DNA of 64,000 nt from Rachycentron canadum (taxonomy: Eukaryota > Chordata > Actinopteri > Carangiformes > Rachycentridae). The translations under genes and the position numbers were made by a program. Every line of letters begins with the position of its first letter. Position 1 is the first letter of the stretch. The notes beneath the pieces are model-generated. The model had not been told where the DNA came from, searched no databases, and saw only the letters and a program-made list of their open reading frames with translations. The DNA is taken from contig CM076668.1 of NCBI GenBank assembly GCA_038496675.1, positions 1,427,599-1,491,598 on the forward strand, given 5' to 3'. Positions 24,222 to 37,400 of the stretch are shown here, piece by piece.

Positions 24222-25475
24222 ATTGACCACAAACACATTTCCTTCTACATCACCAGTCACTGACCAACAGTACATATGAAGTTTAGAGGCTCTACTCAGC
24301 CACTGAGCAGCAACATCTAAACACAACAATAAAAATATGTTTTCGGCAGAAAAATAAAATCAAATTCACCATCAATAGCTTTGATAATCAGCCAATCATG
24401 ATTGTTATTGTGTCCAAACTGTGCCTCAGTTTGAATGGAAGAGATGTATCAGTGCAGTACAGCACACTCTGCATAGTCACCTCATTTAACCCTTGATGGG
24501 TGCAGTGACCATCCGGGCATCGTAGGGTAATATGTTGAAAATGCTGCATGGCCAAACCATCCTAAAAATACACACAGCTCAGAGACAGCTCAAATTTAAA
24601 GATATGTAGAGAAGATAATTCTACACATTTTCACATAGGGTGGACAAGGAGTGACATTAATTTTCAAGCAACTGCAGTCAATTCCATACAATGAACTTTT
24701 AGAGATTTCAGTTCACTTCTTTAAGCAGTTTACCACAATTCAGCCAGAAGGAGCACAAGGAAACCACAGATCACAGCACAAAGGGCACCATGTCTTCACT
24801 CACCAAGGAAAAGCTCTGATCTGATCAGACAGCAACAAATCACGACATCCATTTAGTTCATACACTGAGTCTATAAACTTGTTTTTAACATGATGAACAT
24901 ACTGTTCAGGAGTCATACTGCTTTTCAGTCATATTACCAAATATCACCCAATGTTGAGTAATGGCCTTACAACTCCAAATCATGTGATTCACAGCCCATA
25001 GTGAGAGGTCGTATGGCAGATGTTAAGCTGGCTGGTCATCAAGTTACAGCTTATTAAAACTCATGTTTTAATTGATATAATATTTTTTGATAGCAAGCTG
25101 TCCAGAGTGTGATTGAGATTTGATAATGAAGATTTATGGTTTTGTAGATTATGACCTGATGGCATCTGATGACTTTACTTTCAAAATATAATCTCCTGAA
25201 CAGATTTCTTGGAAAAAGTGCTTCAAGAGTGGAAACCTTTGTTGTGGGTGAAGATGTTAGGACAGTGTTGGTGACTGAACTGTGTCACAGCAATAGGACA
25301 ATCTCCAGTGTGGGCACAGCACTGGAAAAAGACTTAAAGACTACATTGCACACTAAGGTTTCACAAATTACCACCAGAGGGTAACAGAGGGCCGCATATG
25401 GGCACACACAGACTCATACAAACACATGCAGAGAGAAGAGAGGGCAAGGATGGAGACTCAGGGATTGAGGCCTGA
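24222..25475 (-). other. atp6v0a1: probable atp6v0a1 3' UTR
   Basis: Sequence between the stop codon and the candidate poly-A signal. There is no coding signal on either strand with support. Confidence 0.45.
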
Positions 25476-25569
25476 TCACTCGTCAAATCGTCCCTCCAGG
25501 ATGCTCTCAAATGAGAAAGGGACGAACTTGAACCCCTGCCCAGAGTAGAACTTGTTCTGGAACTCCACC
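25476..25569 (-). CDS. atp6v0a1: atp6v0a1 coding exon 20 (aa 804-834)
   Basis: Encodes VEFQNKFYSGQGFKFVPFSF then ESILEGRFDE and a TGA stop at 25476-25478. It is separated from exon 19 by 6.4 kb of intron. Confidence 0.95.
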
Positions 25570-25960
25570 CTGAAAGGAAAAGGACAAAGAAGCCCCTGAT
25601 GGCCCATCATACTGGTACGTATTGGCACTGCTGAAAAGTACTAGTTTGTCTAGTAACCTGATTTAAATGTTAACCTGGTGATGGTGCTAGTTGTTACAGA
25701 TAAATATTAACAACAATTTATACTGGATTAAACTAGTGGACAAACCACACTGCTAAAACATTAACAGATCTTTTGGGCCTTAACAACTATATTTACATTA
25801 GTGCAAAGAGACAGCGGAGTGTATGTATCTAGGTGGAGAGCTGATGTCCAGACATTCTGGCTGAACCGAGTCATTGTTGGACAATAGCAAATGGACTGTA
25901 TTAATGTAGTTGTGCTTTTCTGGATTTAAGGACCACTCACAAGTGTTTTACACACACACA

Positions 25961-26005
<45 letters not shown>

Positions 26006-28356
26006 TTGTTTTGTGGTCACACAACACCATTCTCTAAAACACAAACTCACAGTACACCATTTGGGGTTTAGTGTCCAGGCCAAGGACACGTCAACATGTG
26101 GACTGGAGGAGCTGGGATAATCCAATCACAAACCTCCCATTTTATGGACTAGTTACTTTGTTGTACTTGTTGAGCGACAAACCTGTCTTTCCTACTTTAA
26201 AATACCATTGGCTTCTAGTCAAAACAAACACGACACATGACACATGACACATGACAGGAACACAGCAGATGGCCTTAAAGAAACCTGGAGAACTGGCATC
26301 CGTGACCGGGGACCTGAGAGTTTAAGTGCAGTGATATTATATCTCACTCTCAGGTGAAAAACAACCAAGGATGCTGAAGTTCATTTGGCTCTTATGTGTT
26401 TAAGGCGGGGCACATTCCATTAAAGCAAAAAAGTAAAAATTATTCCTCGCAACGGAGGAGTTATTCTCTGCCGAGCCGAGATGTCTAATAAAAAAAACAT
26501 GAAAAATAAAGATGGAAAAAATATCTTATCAGGAGGACATAGCAGCAGCTGGTTAATTTATGATTCTAACAACACATCAGCCTTGTTTGTCAGTGGACTG
26601 GCTGTAATTCTGCCTGAAGCTTTTGTGCCAACACACACTGATACAGAATGTGTCTTAACTTAAACTAGACCCATATTAATGTGACACTTTCTACTAATGT
26701 GTCCTCAGTGAAGGGTTTATAGGGCTTTGCAAGTTGTAACTAATTGCTTTATTAAAGGCTGATAAACCATCAATCATGTACTAAAACTCAATGAATCTTA
26801 AGAGTAACATTTGGGTTGCCCAGATGCCATTCCCATCAACTGACTTGGCCCATTTAACCACTTGAACTGAATCAAAATCCCTTTATTACAAAAATGTCAA
26901 ACTCCATTACTATCAAAAGAAGCGATAAGCACAGGTCAATGCGAGTTTGTTTGACAGTGAGGATAAGTGAAGGCAAAATATGTCTTAGTTCACCTGTTCT
27001 CTGAACGTGTTCTGATGAATCTGGTCAGTGTCGAAATCCACCTCCTGTTTAACAGGTTCTGTGTTTTACAATGAACAGACCAAAGGCTGAGCAGTGGGCT
27101 TTGAATCCCTGACTCCCAGAATCCCTGGTTCTGGTTTAACATGTCAGAGACATTTACACATGCAGAGAGGCCAGCAGTGTGTAGAAGTGAACTGTGGGAG
27201 TCAGTGGATTGGACCCTCATGAAGAACACAGCCTGTACAGCCTCAGACTGTAGTGTGACCAAATATGGCTGCTGAGAGCCAGAGCAGTCTGTCAGTGACA
27301 CCTCCTTTCACATGTCTAACAATAAAACCGGACCCTGACGTTCTGCCCACTTATTCTGTAGAAGTTATTCAGTGTTCACATCACACTGAAAGTGAACTTT
27401 TCAACTATTGTGTGATCAAGTGTTTTCCTCAGGGAAGTTAACAGTTTCTGTTTGGGTATTTGTGCCAGAAACAAGAAACAGAAGGATGTGCCAACCACAA
27501 CTGGTCCCTGGTGATGTGTGGCAGTTCAAAAACACAAGACTCTGCAAAGGCTGAGTGAGCACAGAGAGCAGCTACTAGACCAAAACAACTGGGAGGAGGT
27601 CAAAGGTCATCAAGCAAGAGTCAGTGGACCAATGTAGAGTCATCAAGCAGGACATTCACATCGTACACCAGAGACCAGAGACAATCCCCTGGTATCAATT
27701 ATGAGGTGAACACGTTTTGAACACAGTGTTGAGGCTCTGTTTTATTATTTCATTCAAATGATTTATATAATCTGTTGGGGGTTTTTTCCCAGCAGACATT
27801 TTAACTTGTAATAAGTCTGTATGACTGGTTCATGTTTACCAGACTTCAAAGACATTTAGGGATTTTTGATAACAAATAATACACAATGATTTTTTTTATC
27901 AGCTTTTTAAAGGGGAGATTTGAATTGTAATAAATCTGTCACAATACGAGTCAGTTTGATTCTGTTACAGCTTGTAGGACAAACTTCATTGTGTGTTCCA
28001 CCTGCAATAAAATGGCAGCACTGCTCATTCTGTAACTGTCAGTGTTGTTCCATGTTGCAGTTCACAGTTAGGATATTATAATCCTCAAATCCTGACAACC
28101 TATGATGTCTTCATTGAGGAGGAAAAAACTAAGAGTGGATTCTTAAGGTCCTGCTGGTTCCTGGCCTCAGCGATAGAGGGGAGTGTCCAGGAATGTCTCC
28201 CGGCTGTGGCAAATATTTGGCCTGCCCAAGCTGTGAGAAGGCAACACTTAAAAAGAGGAAAGAAATGAGAGATCCTCTCCTCTGCCTCTCCCCACAGCTG
28301 TAGAGGTGGAAAAAAATCCTTGTACATAACACCATCTTTGACTTACTGTAGTGTGT

Positions 28357-28409
<53 letters not shown>

Positions 28410-31400
28410 TGTGGACAACTCATCAGCATGTGTGTGTGAAGAATGGACTGCAGAGAAGAGGCTCCTGCTTCACTGCTGTTTACCTTTAACATGACTATTT
28501 CCATTCACTCACCTCTGTGAAAAATACTCCACTACTCTTTTTAACCTTAGCAGACATCTGTTGAGCTGACACCCTGCTACAGTCACACACACTGGTGCCT
28601 GAGCGCTGCCCAGTATAACCACAGCCTCTCACCGTGGGTCACTGGGAGCGCATGTTAGAAACCTTAACTGATAGATTAATGTTTGATGATTAATGTAATT
28701 GTAATTGTTGTAATTGAGCGCCATCCTATGTGGCTCTCACCTCATGGAATGTGCTTCCTCAGCAGCTCCTTCTTTCACTCAGCGTTCACATCAATACATC
28801 TTTCTATTTTGAAGTTACCTCTTTGAAGTTCTGTACCTGGACCAGTAATGAGTTTTAGGAGCTGGTACCAATATCAGATTTGACCATTTAAAGGCCTTTA
28901 AGACTTATCCTCCCTAACTGTGGCTCTCAGCCTTATGCCCATTGGTTCTTACTGAAGAAGTAAATATTTGGAAGCAGCTCAAAATAAAAATAAAGCTCAA
29001 AATCAACTACAGTCTTTGTGTTCATGGTGATGAAAGAAACATGTCACCCAGGGCAACAGTGATGTGCTCAGAGAAATCAGATATATTAGAATTTGGATAC
29101 ACACACACACTTAGTTGGGTACATTCATTTTTGGTTTTAATTGAGCAGAAACCTCTGGGACTGAAAAATGAAGCCAACGGTGAAGCGCCAAAAACTACAG
29201 TTACTTGAATGTCCACTTGAGGCTGGGTTAGGGTTAGGGTTAGGGTTAGAGTGAGTCAACCCCCATCGACTCCCATGACCACCTTTACAGCAGTACAGCG
29301 TACTGTACAGCATGGTCTTTATACCTAGTTGCTTTTTCATGACAACTGGAGTGAATTTTGATTACTCACCTGTTTAAATGCCATTAATGTTTAAAAAGTT
29401 ATTTATTCATTTATTATGCACAGGAAACCTGTCAGCTTTGACTGACAGTTATCCTCTTTGACCATTTTTGGATTAGCTAGGAGGCACTGCCAAGAGTCAT
29501 GACAGCCTCATTATTAGACGTCAGGGTGAGTCCCTGTTCTGATCCTCTTTGGACATCCAGATTTATTTATGAGACCATTTCTGAGTGTCAATACAAGTTG
29601 ATGACAGGCTCATTGGGCATCTTGTCCAAACCACTTCTAAACATCGGTGGACATTCGCAGTTGAGCCTCAATTTAAGGTAACTTTAGTTGACCTTGATAT
29701 ATAGTAAAGACCACTTCTTTTTATTTTATTAAATATGTAAATATTACTTAGCAACAGTTTACATTTTTAAAAGATGTTTGTGTAATCCCACAGATGTCAG
29801 CTCTTGTTTCATATATCCTGTTCATAAGAGGGGAAGCACCGTTATTCCTTATTATTCCATATGTTTCTTGTTGCGTCCACTTGTCTGACCTGTTGCTGAT
29901 ACGCAAGATGTGTTGTTTGTCCTGGGGTCAATCTCACCCTTTCTACACTGGCTGTATTTATAAAAAATCTTAAATAAAAAACTCAGCTGATTGCACCTGC
30001 CTCCAGTAACAGTCTGTTCTGCAGAGCAGCCTTTTTACTGTCTGACGTCCAGTCTAGAGCTGGCCTACGTGTGAGGCAGAAAGGTAGGACTATACACCAC
30101 AATGCAGCATTGGAGTCACAACAGTACGGACAAAAGACAGCTGTGCTGGTCTTTCAAAGGTGGTCAGATCACTTTCCACTAGTTTACAGGACCGACAGAT
30201 AGACACAAGACAGACGTGCCATTTCCACTTAAACCTCCTTACAACAATCAGCCCAGAGAGCGGCAGTTAAGCATTAACAGAATACCTCTGTCCAACAAAA
30301 ACACATAAGAGATTCCTGCCTTCGTTTGTCCATCTCAGAACCGTGACATAAAGCTCTGTGTTATTAGCAGGAACCAGAGCAGAGGGATTCAAGGAAATAA
30401 ACACGTTGCTTTCACCTCTTGTTTTTAAAAGGAATGAACTGTCAAACAGAAACACAGCAGCATGCACTTAATATCAACTTAATATCAATATCAACTCTTA
30501 TTAATAACTAATTTGGCAATTGTGGTCACCGAGACTGAACTGTCACACAGCAGAAAGGACTGTGAATAACATCCTTCCTTTACTTCAAGCCAAATATGTC
30601 AATTTATGTATTTGTACACTGATTAACAAGTCATGCTTCAACATGTGTAAGAGTTGGAGCTGATTACAGCTCCAAAGTGCTGTCACCTTCAGTCTTTATG
30701 CTAAGCTAGGCTAAGCACAGCCTAACTCCAGCTCTGCCCCTAACACACAGACAAGAGAATGAACGTGAGGCGAATCAATGTTTTTTCCCCGAATATTAAA
30801 CAATTCCTTTAATTGCCTTTTATGTGTAACGTGGCCAACCCACTGTGAATTAATGTTAACATGCATCTGATATTACAGCTTTGTTTTATCACTTCCTGTT
30901 CAGTAGGAGCTGCGCTGCCATACTGATCTTTGTGCATTTGACCATTAATTCAGATATGGACATTTAAGGTCCTCACAAAATTATTCTTATGCATTTTGGT
31001 CACTTTCTGAGGTAAAACAGTAACTTGTATTAAAGGGCTGATTCATTCACAGTATGTTAAAATACATATTGTAACATACTATCTGCATATCACCAGAGCT
31101 AAGTGCAAAAATGAATAAATATTTTTTGCCACATGAATGGATGAACTCTTTCGCTCTCTCCCCCTCACAGTATTTTGCTACTTTTCCTACTTGCTGCTTT
31201 AAGAAAAAAAAAAAAATTTGATGTATACTCCTATCTGACAGAGAAGCCCAAAGTGAGTATGAAACACTTCTTATGTGCTAATAAATCACTGGATGCATAT
31301 AATTATGTACTCTGTGCTGAACAGGAGGTTTCCCTCTTGTAATACTGAATATTTACCATCCATCACTTTAACAACACCTCCTCCTCAGTTCTCTACAGTA

Positions 31401-34400
31401 CTCCAGCTGTGTGCACGGCTCCACATAATCTTGATGTCTATTAAAATGAATCCATTAATGTGATTCTTGATTACGGCTGTTATCTTCTAATTAATTCTAC
31501 TACTGGTTAAGAAGTACAATTTTTTATTATGTCAGAGTGGTAATCACCCTGCTCTAGAGTAATTCATAACTTTGCTACATTGGAATTCCTGTACTCTGCA
31601 CCGGCCTCCCTGTATGTCAGTGCAGTTTGCAGTGGTGCAGGCTGGATCGGCAGGGTGGAGGTGGTGCTAGGAGCCGATGGATCTGGGGGTGTGCAAGATT
31701 ATCTGGAGTCCTGTGCACTCACAGTTTGGTAAACTGGTCAGGAATGTTTCATGTTGCTAGCATTCCTCATGTACATGTAAAACTGCAGAGGTACTTGGTG
31801 CAAGACGTGAAGAGTGACACTGTGCGTATGTTTTCTATCATTGTGGGATTCATTGCGTGGATATAAGAGAGTCTGTTATGTACTGTACGTATAAGTGCAT
31901 GTATGGGATTATCGGCATGCATGTTGGCTGTATAAGTGTGGGTATTTTATATATGTGTGTGCGTCTTACCAGTGCAGACGCAGCGCATGCAGGAAGGCTG
32001 ACAGTCCCTCCATGATGAGCAGGATGGCAACCGTGAGTGTGGCAAAGGCCAAAAAGATGATTGACAGACCGAAGAACCCACCTCCGCTCCGGGTAGACAA
32101 ACCCAGGTGCATCACCATGGACCAGAGCACCTCTGACAGCTCTGTAGACACATAATGATAATTACAATATAGCATAACATCAGTGGCCCGCACTTATATA
32201 AGATAGTGTCTTTCTCATTCATCCTTTCACACACATAGCACGCAAGCTCCCAACCCTCTGCATCCTGAGCTACAGACACATAATAAAACATGTAAAGAAT
32301 ATTTGGATCCAGTGTCAAAATAACATTTTACAGATTATATGCCTGTGTTCTAGCACTCACGTGCATGAGCCAAGCTGAGGGCCCAGAGGCGCAGGTAGGA
32401 GGCTGTGTTGGAGATGCATCCCAGACAGTACTCTATGGTATGGATGGCCTGGTGGACAGCTACGTCACCAAAGTTAAACTGTCGTGGAAAGACAAGCTGG
32501 TTAGAACAAACACACCACACCATGGGTACAGGAACAAAGCTTTGTTTGTTTTTTTATTTTACTGTAAGCTTCCTGTTCAGCATTTACAAGCAGTGTTTAT
32601 CATGGAACATGATATAGCAGACATAAGTATTCACAGGATGGGTAGGGGCGGGTGGAGTGGGAGCATTGGACTGAGTGGTTGGGAGTATATCCATGTGCAA
32701 CTGGAGGCTGAGGTATAAACTGATAATGAATGATAATGACAAATACTGTACATTCATAAATAAATATAAAGATAAATGCTTATCCTTATATTGTAATGTG
32801 TTATAAGCCATTTATTAAATCCTGTATATAGTTTATAAATGCTAAACAGTAAAGTTATTACTGCTTGTAGTATTTGGAGGAATTGACAAAATTGAGAGGG
32901 GATGATTTCAGTCTCTTGTTTACACTATTGTCACAGGACAAATCTGATGCGCAGCTCTTCAGGTGCACATTCAAAACTTTTATTTAACCAGAGAAAGTAT
33001 CACTCAGTAATTTTACAGGCACAAAAGAAACCAGGTTACTCAGAGAGCATTAGCTTATACGAGTGACTGGACAACATGGTTGCTGCACATGTATTGTAGT
33101 AAATTGGATGCAGGGAATCAAGCACAGGGCAAGTGCTACTCTTTATGTGTTCCTGGCAACCTCAATGGTCAGAAGCTCACTTCCCTGACCTTCGGGCCAC
33201 AGCTGCAGCCACTACTTAGCCTCTGTTGCTTTCAGAGACATACACTGTATCTGTATCCTGCATAAACACAAACGGAAGATTATTGAGGTACTAAAATGAT
33301 ACAGTGCTCTACTTCCACACAGACTCTGGACATACAACACTAAGCAGAGGCCAAGCTCCAAAAACACCGGATCCTTCATTCCCATTATTATCACATAATT
33401 CAGTGGTGTCTCTATTTTTTGTCTATTGCTTTCTTTGAAGACTTCAGTACCTCACTTTACAGTCAAAAAGGTCTCTTGACTGTTTAGTTTTACTTTTTCT
33501 AAATTGAGTTGAATTAAGGGTTGGGATACCTTTCAGTTTTTGTGCAACTGTATATGTGTTTTGTTATGTTATGTTACATTTAAAATAATAATAAAATATA
33601 TATAATAATAAAAAGGTGTATGAGCTAAAGGGGTGTGAGTACTTTTTGAAGTCACTGTATGTGTGTTTTCTTTGAAACTATGTTTTAGGATGTTTCAGGA
33701 TGTAAACATGAAAAGCAAAAGCATAAATTAAAGACAACATACTGACTGTAATCATAAACATGGCAGAAAAAAAAATATTTTCAAAATGTGCACTACTGCT
33801 CAAAGGTTTCACTGAAGTTGTGACTGAAATGTACACATTGTGATGTCTGTGTTTCTGAAATCAAAGCACAGATACATAATAAAGATTTAAAGTCTGCTCT
33901 AAAGTTTGTTCCAACACTGTCATCGGACAGAGAGGTGGCTTTGTGAGTCTTTTCCAGTTGAAACTGTTTACATTAACTCTTAAGGCTTCATTTACCTCCA
34001 CTGTTGCTAGAGAGCTGGACATTAACTGGACATTCTTCATCCATGAACAAGGCCCTTACATTTTTCAGTTTTTGGTGACAATTTTTGTTCAGGTTTTATC
34101 TGGACTTGTGCTGCTGAAATAACAGCAGCACAAGTCCCTTTGACTGGTACTGTATAATGAATAAAAGACTTAATCTTCTCAACGCTTTTGAGAAGATTAA
34201 AAAAAGCTCTGCTTTTCAAAATGTGTCCAGTAATAACATCTCTACTGTCCATATGACCTTGACCATAGGAAATGACTTGGAATTGAAATTCTGTTATCAT
34301 ACTAATGAGCGCTTGCTTTGACCTTTGACCCCTGGCTGAGCCTCTATCTCTAGTCAGACAGAAAACAAAGAGAAAAGATGCCTGGCTTGCTTGGGTTTCT

Positions 34401-37400
34401 TCCTTCTTTTTTCCCCTGTCAGGCTCAGAGCACAGGGGCCTGTCTGTCTATTGTAAAGCCAACAGAGTTCCTATATGCTCTCCATCCTGGAGCAAGACGA
34501 GCATTTCCTGTATAAAGCAGGCTGGAAAAGAGGTGGGGGGCGTGGGGATCTATTGCTCTACATTGCTCTTGTTGGGTTTGGTTTGGCACTGGTCTGGTTT
34601 CCTCTTTCCATGCTTCTCCTTTGTCCTTGGACTCATGAAACTGCGTGACTCATTGTTCCCATTCAAAGGGACAGAAGTGGCTAATGAAAACAACACTGGT
34701 TCACATGCAGCAATGGCAAAACAGGTGGACGCAAGTGGCTCTATAAATGCTGCACATTACAACTGAGTGAAGATGTGAGTGGAGATGTGACTTCACTACG
34801 TACATTTACAGTCTACAGGAAGGAAGATCTGTGATGGAGTAGGTGAATTAACAGCTTAGTAATAAGACCGTTTTCAACATCCACAACATCCCAGAGGCCT
34901 GAGCGATGAAGCAGCATCTGAGCTTATTGAGGTAACTTCAGGTATAACCCTGGATTTTCAGTACTATGACAATGGTTCACTTGTTACTGGGATAAATCAC
35001 CATAGCAACTGATGCTGAACCCCTAACATGCTCTGGGCAGGTTGACGTAAGAAGATCAGATCAAAACCTGTCAACAGCCAAAAACTGATTGATCATTTGT
35101 ACAGGAGCCCATCAGGAAGTTTATCAGAATAAAGTGATAAATAATAATGAGAAGTAGACATTTATAAATATCAGTCAAATAGTTTTGCTGTTACTCTCCA
35201 TTATAGCTTCATTTGATTCTTTAATCCCACCAGATTCCCAACAGTGATGAAGTTTTTTACTCTCTTCTTCATTGCTCCGACTCAGAAGTACCAGAAGAAA
35301 CTACTAAATCCTCTAAATCTTTGATTAGAAAAACATCCACTCACTGTTAAATTTCATCGTTATAAATGAAGATTTCAGTCTGACTCTCATTAGATAGTAA
35401 GAAACATAATAATAACTCATGCACTTATGCCTAGTTGGACTTTAAGAATTAAAATGATGTCTAGTGTCTCTTTTCTATTCCAGACAGGTGAGCATATGTT
35501 CAGATTTCTCCTTGCTGAATGTGACCCTTGGGTGTTTCTATAAATCACAGTTTCTTCTCATATCACATTAAGTTCTTTATACATGGTTCTGACAATGTCA
35601 CTTTTAATTTAAAACTCTGCTTTGATAAACAGCATTGTAGTAAAGGTTAATAAAGATGGAAAGATGTGGATATGTTGAACTTGCTTTATAGTGCAGACCT
35701 CTGTTAAGGTAGACTTCTGATACTCTCTCTCTTGTGATTGGTTAACTGATTCCTACTTGTCTTGTCTTGTCTTGTGGATGTCTCAGTACTGTATGGTGGT
35801 TTGATTTTCTCCTGAGTGTTATGACTCAGAGTGTCTTTGACTGGGACTGTTGTCAGCCTTGTGGGGATCTGTCTCATTCTCATTGTTTTAGTCATTGAGG
35901 GGTTTTGACTGATTTGTCTTTGACTTGTTGGTGATTTGACTCAGATTTATCTTTTATTTTCATTTATCGTGGGTGTTTTGACTCTTACTTGTCTCACATA
36001 CACATCGTGAAAGAGGTCAAATTATAATTAGTAAATATGGACTGGAACATGTAGTCTCTCTGTCAAGGAACATCTATCTGGAACATCTATCAATTAACAC
36101 TAATTACTTAGGAAATAAGAAATAATCTAAAAAAGGCAAAACTATTGCACAGTCTGAGCCTTCAATCTCACACCTGTTTGCACTGAGTCATCTCTGACTC
36201 CAGTTATCTTGACATCAGTTCTCTTTAAAAAGCCAACAAGTGTCTCATTGAGTCTCTTGACAAACTTTAGACTTTCAAAAGTAATGACACATGCCACAGA
36301 GGTGAGGCAGTACCACTTGATTCAAATTAAAATAAAATAATTTTAACTTGTTTTCGAAGTGATGTTACTTCTTCTGCCTCATTTTGACGTTTTAAGTCTG
36401 TCAGAGAAAATGCTGCTCTTATTTGGCAGTGGGAGTTAAGGAGAGTAACAGTTAGGGGGTATAGCTTAATCAGAGTAAAAATAAAGAAAGGACACCACTT
36501 TCCTCTAAAGTCACAAACAGATACATCAGCAAGGCAGCATCCAGACATGCTAAGCGTGTCACCAAACTCAGGCTCTTACCGGCTCTTCCTCTGAGTGCTT
36601 GAAAGCAAACAAAAGTTAAAGGTTAGTGGCAGAATTCAAGAACTGCATAAATCCAAATGTTTTTATCCTATTTTTGTTCACCACTGTTTTGCAGTTGAGT
36701 TAACCAGACACTAAAGTTCTAGGACCCGACAAAAACCTGAATGGTCCTGACAAAGGTATCAGGTCACATTTAGGCCATTTGGCTGGGTAAAGCTTTGGGC
36801 TCAGGTTGTCGTTTGTTGTCATGTGTTTCGTTAAGAAATGTCTATCTTTCTCTCTGATTAGGACATCCACTAGATCAGACCTATTTAGACAGAAGGAGCC
36901 TTTTGTTAGCTGCAGCTGAACCCAAAAGCACTCAAAAAACACGTTCAACCGAAGTGCTTATTTTATCCAGCACAACAGGAGGTTCTAATATGTCCTCTGA
37001 GCAGCTAAATCTACAGTGTTACAGTGAGTCTTTATCGTGATGAGATGGGCCAAGGTTAAGTAAAGATGTGATAGAGACAAGAGTTAACATTGGTGTTGCT
37101 TTCCACCTCTGGAGACAGATGTTGGTGAGTAAAAGAATGAAGTTTGAAGCTGAACTTGATTCTTCTAGACTGATAAGTGAACAGCTGTAAATGTTAGCTA
37201 CGTAGCAATAGCAAAACATACAAATAGCTCCCTTATGTAATAATATGCAAGTCAGTAAAGCTGGATAAAACACAAGAAAAAGGGGAAAAGGTTGATTTTT
37301 CTTGTTTTACACCTCTATCAAATGTATAGATTTTCTGTACTGTTTCACCTGATAGCGACATTTTGACAGCATTACGCAGCATTAAAGTCCATAACCCTGT

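Larger units (their letters stand above)
25570..31969 (-). other. atp6v0a1: atp6v0a1 last intron (6.4 kb)
   Basis: The longest intron of the gene. It contains a CA microsatellite (25951-26004), a conserved-looking fish repeat fragment (26058-26150), a GT microsatellite (28351-28412), a telomere-like array (29225-29248) and small tandem repeats. No other gene was supported. Confidence 0.75.
32479..36579 (-). other. atp6v0a1: atp6v0a1 intron between exon 18 and the microexon
   Basis: 4.1-kb intron. It carries two adjacent perfect inverted repeats (34102-34137 and 34170-34200) and a stretch at 33560-33665 that resembles a Tc1-like terminal sequence (GGGTGTGAGTACTTTTTGAA). No exon was supported in it. 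Confidence 0.65.

Noticed and set aside
29225..29248. Telomere repeat as a sign of a chromosome end
   Set aside because: Only four units, embedded in an intron of an intact gene.
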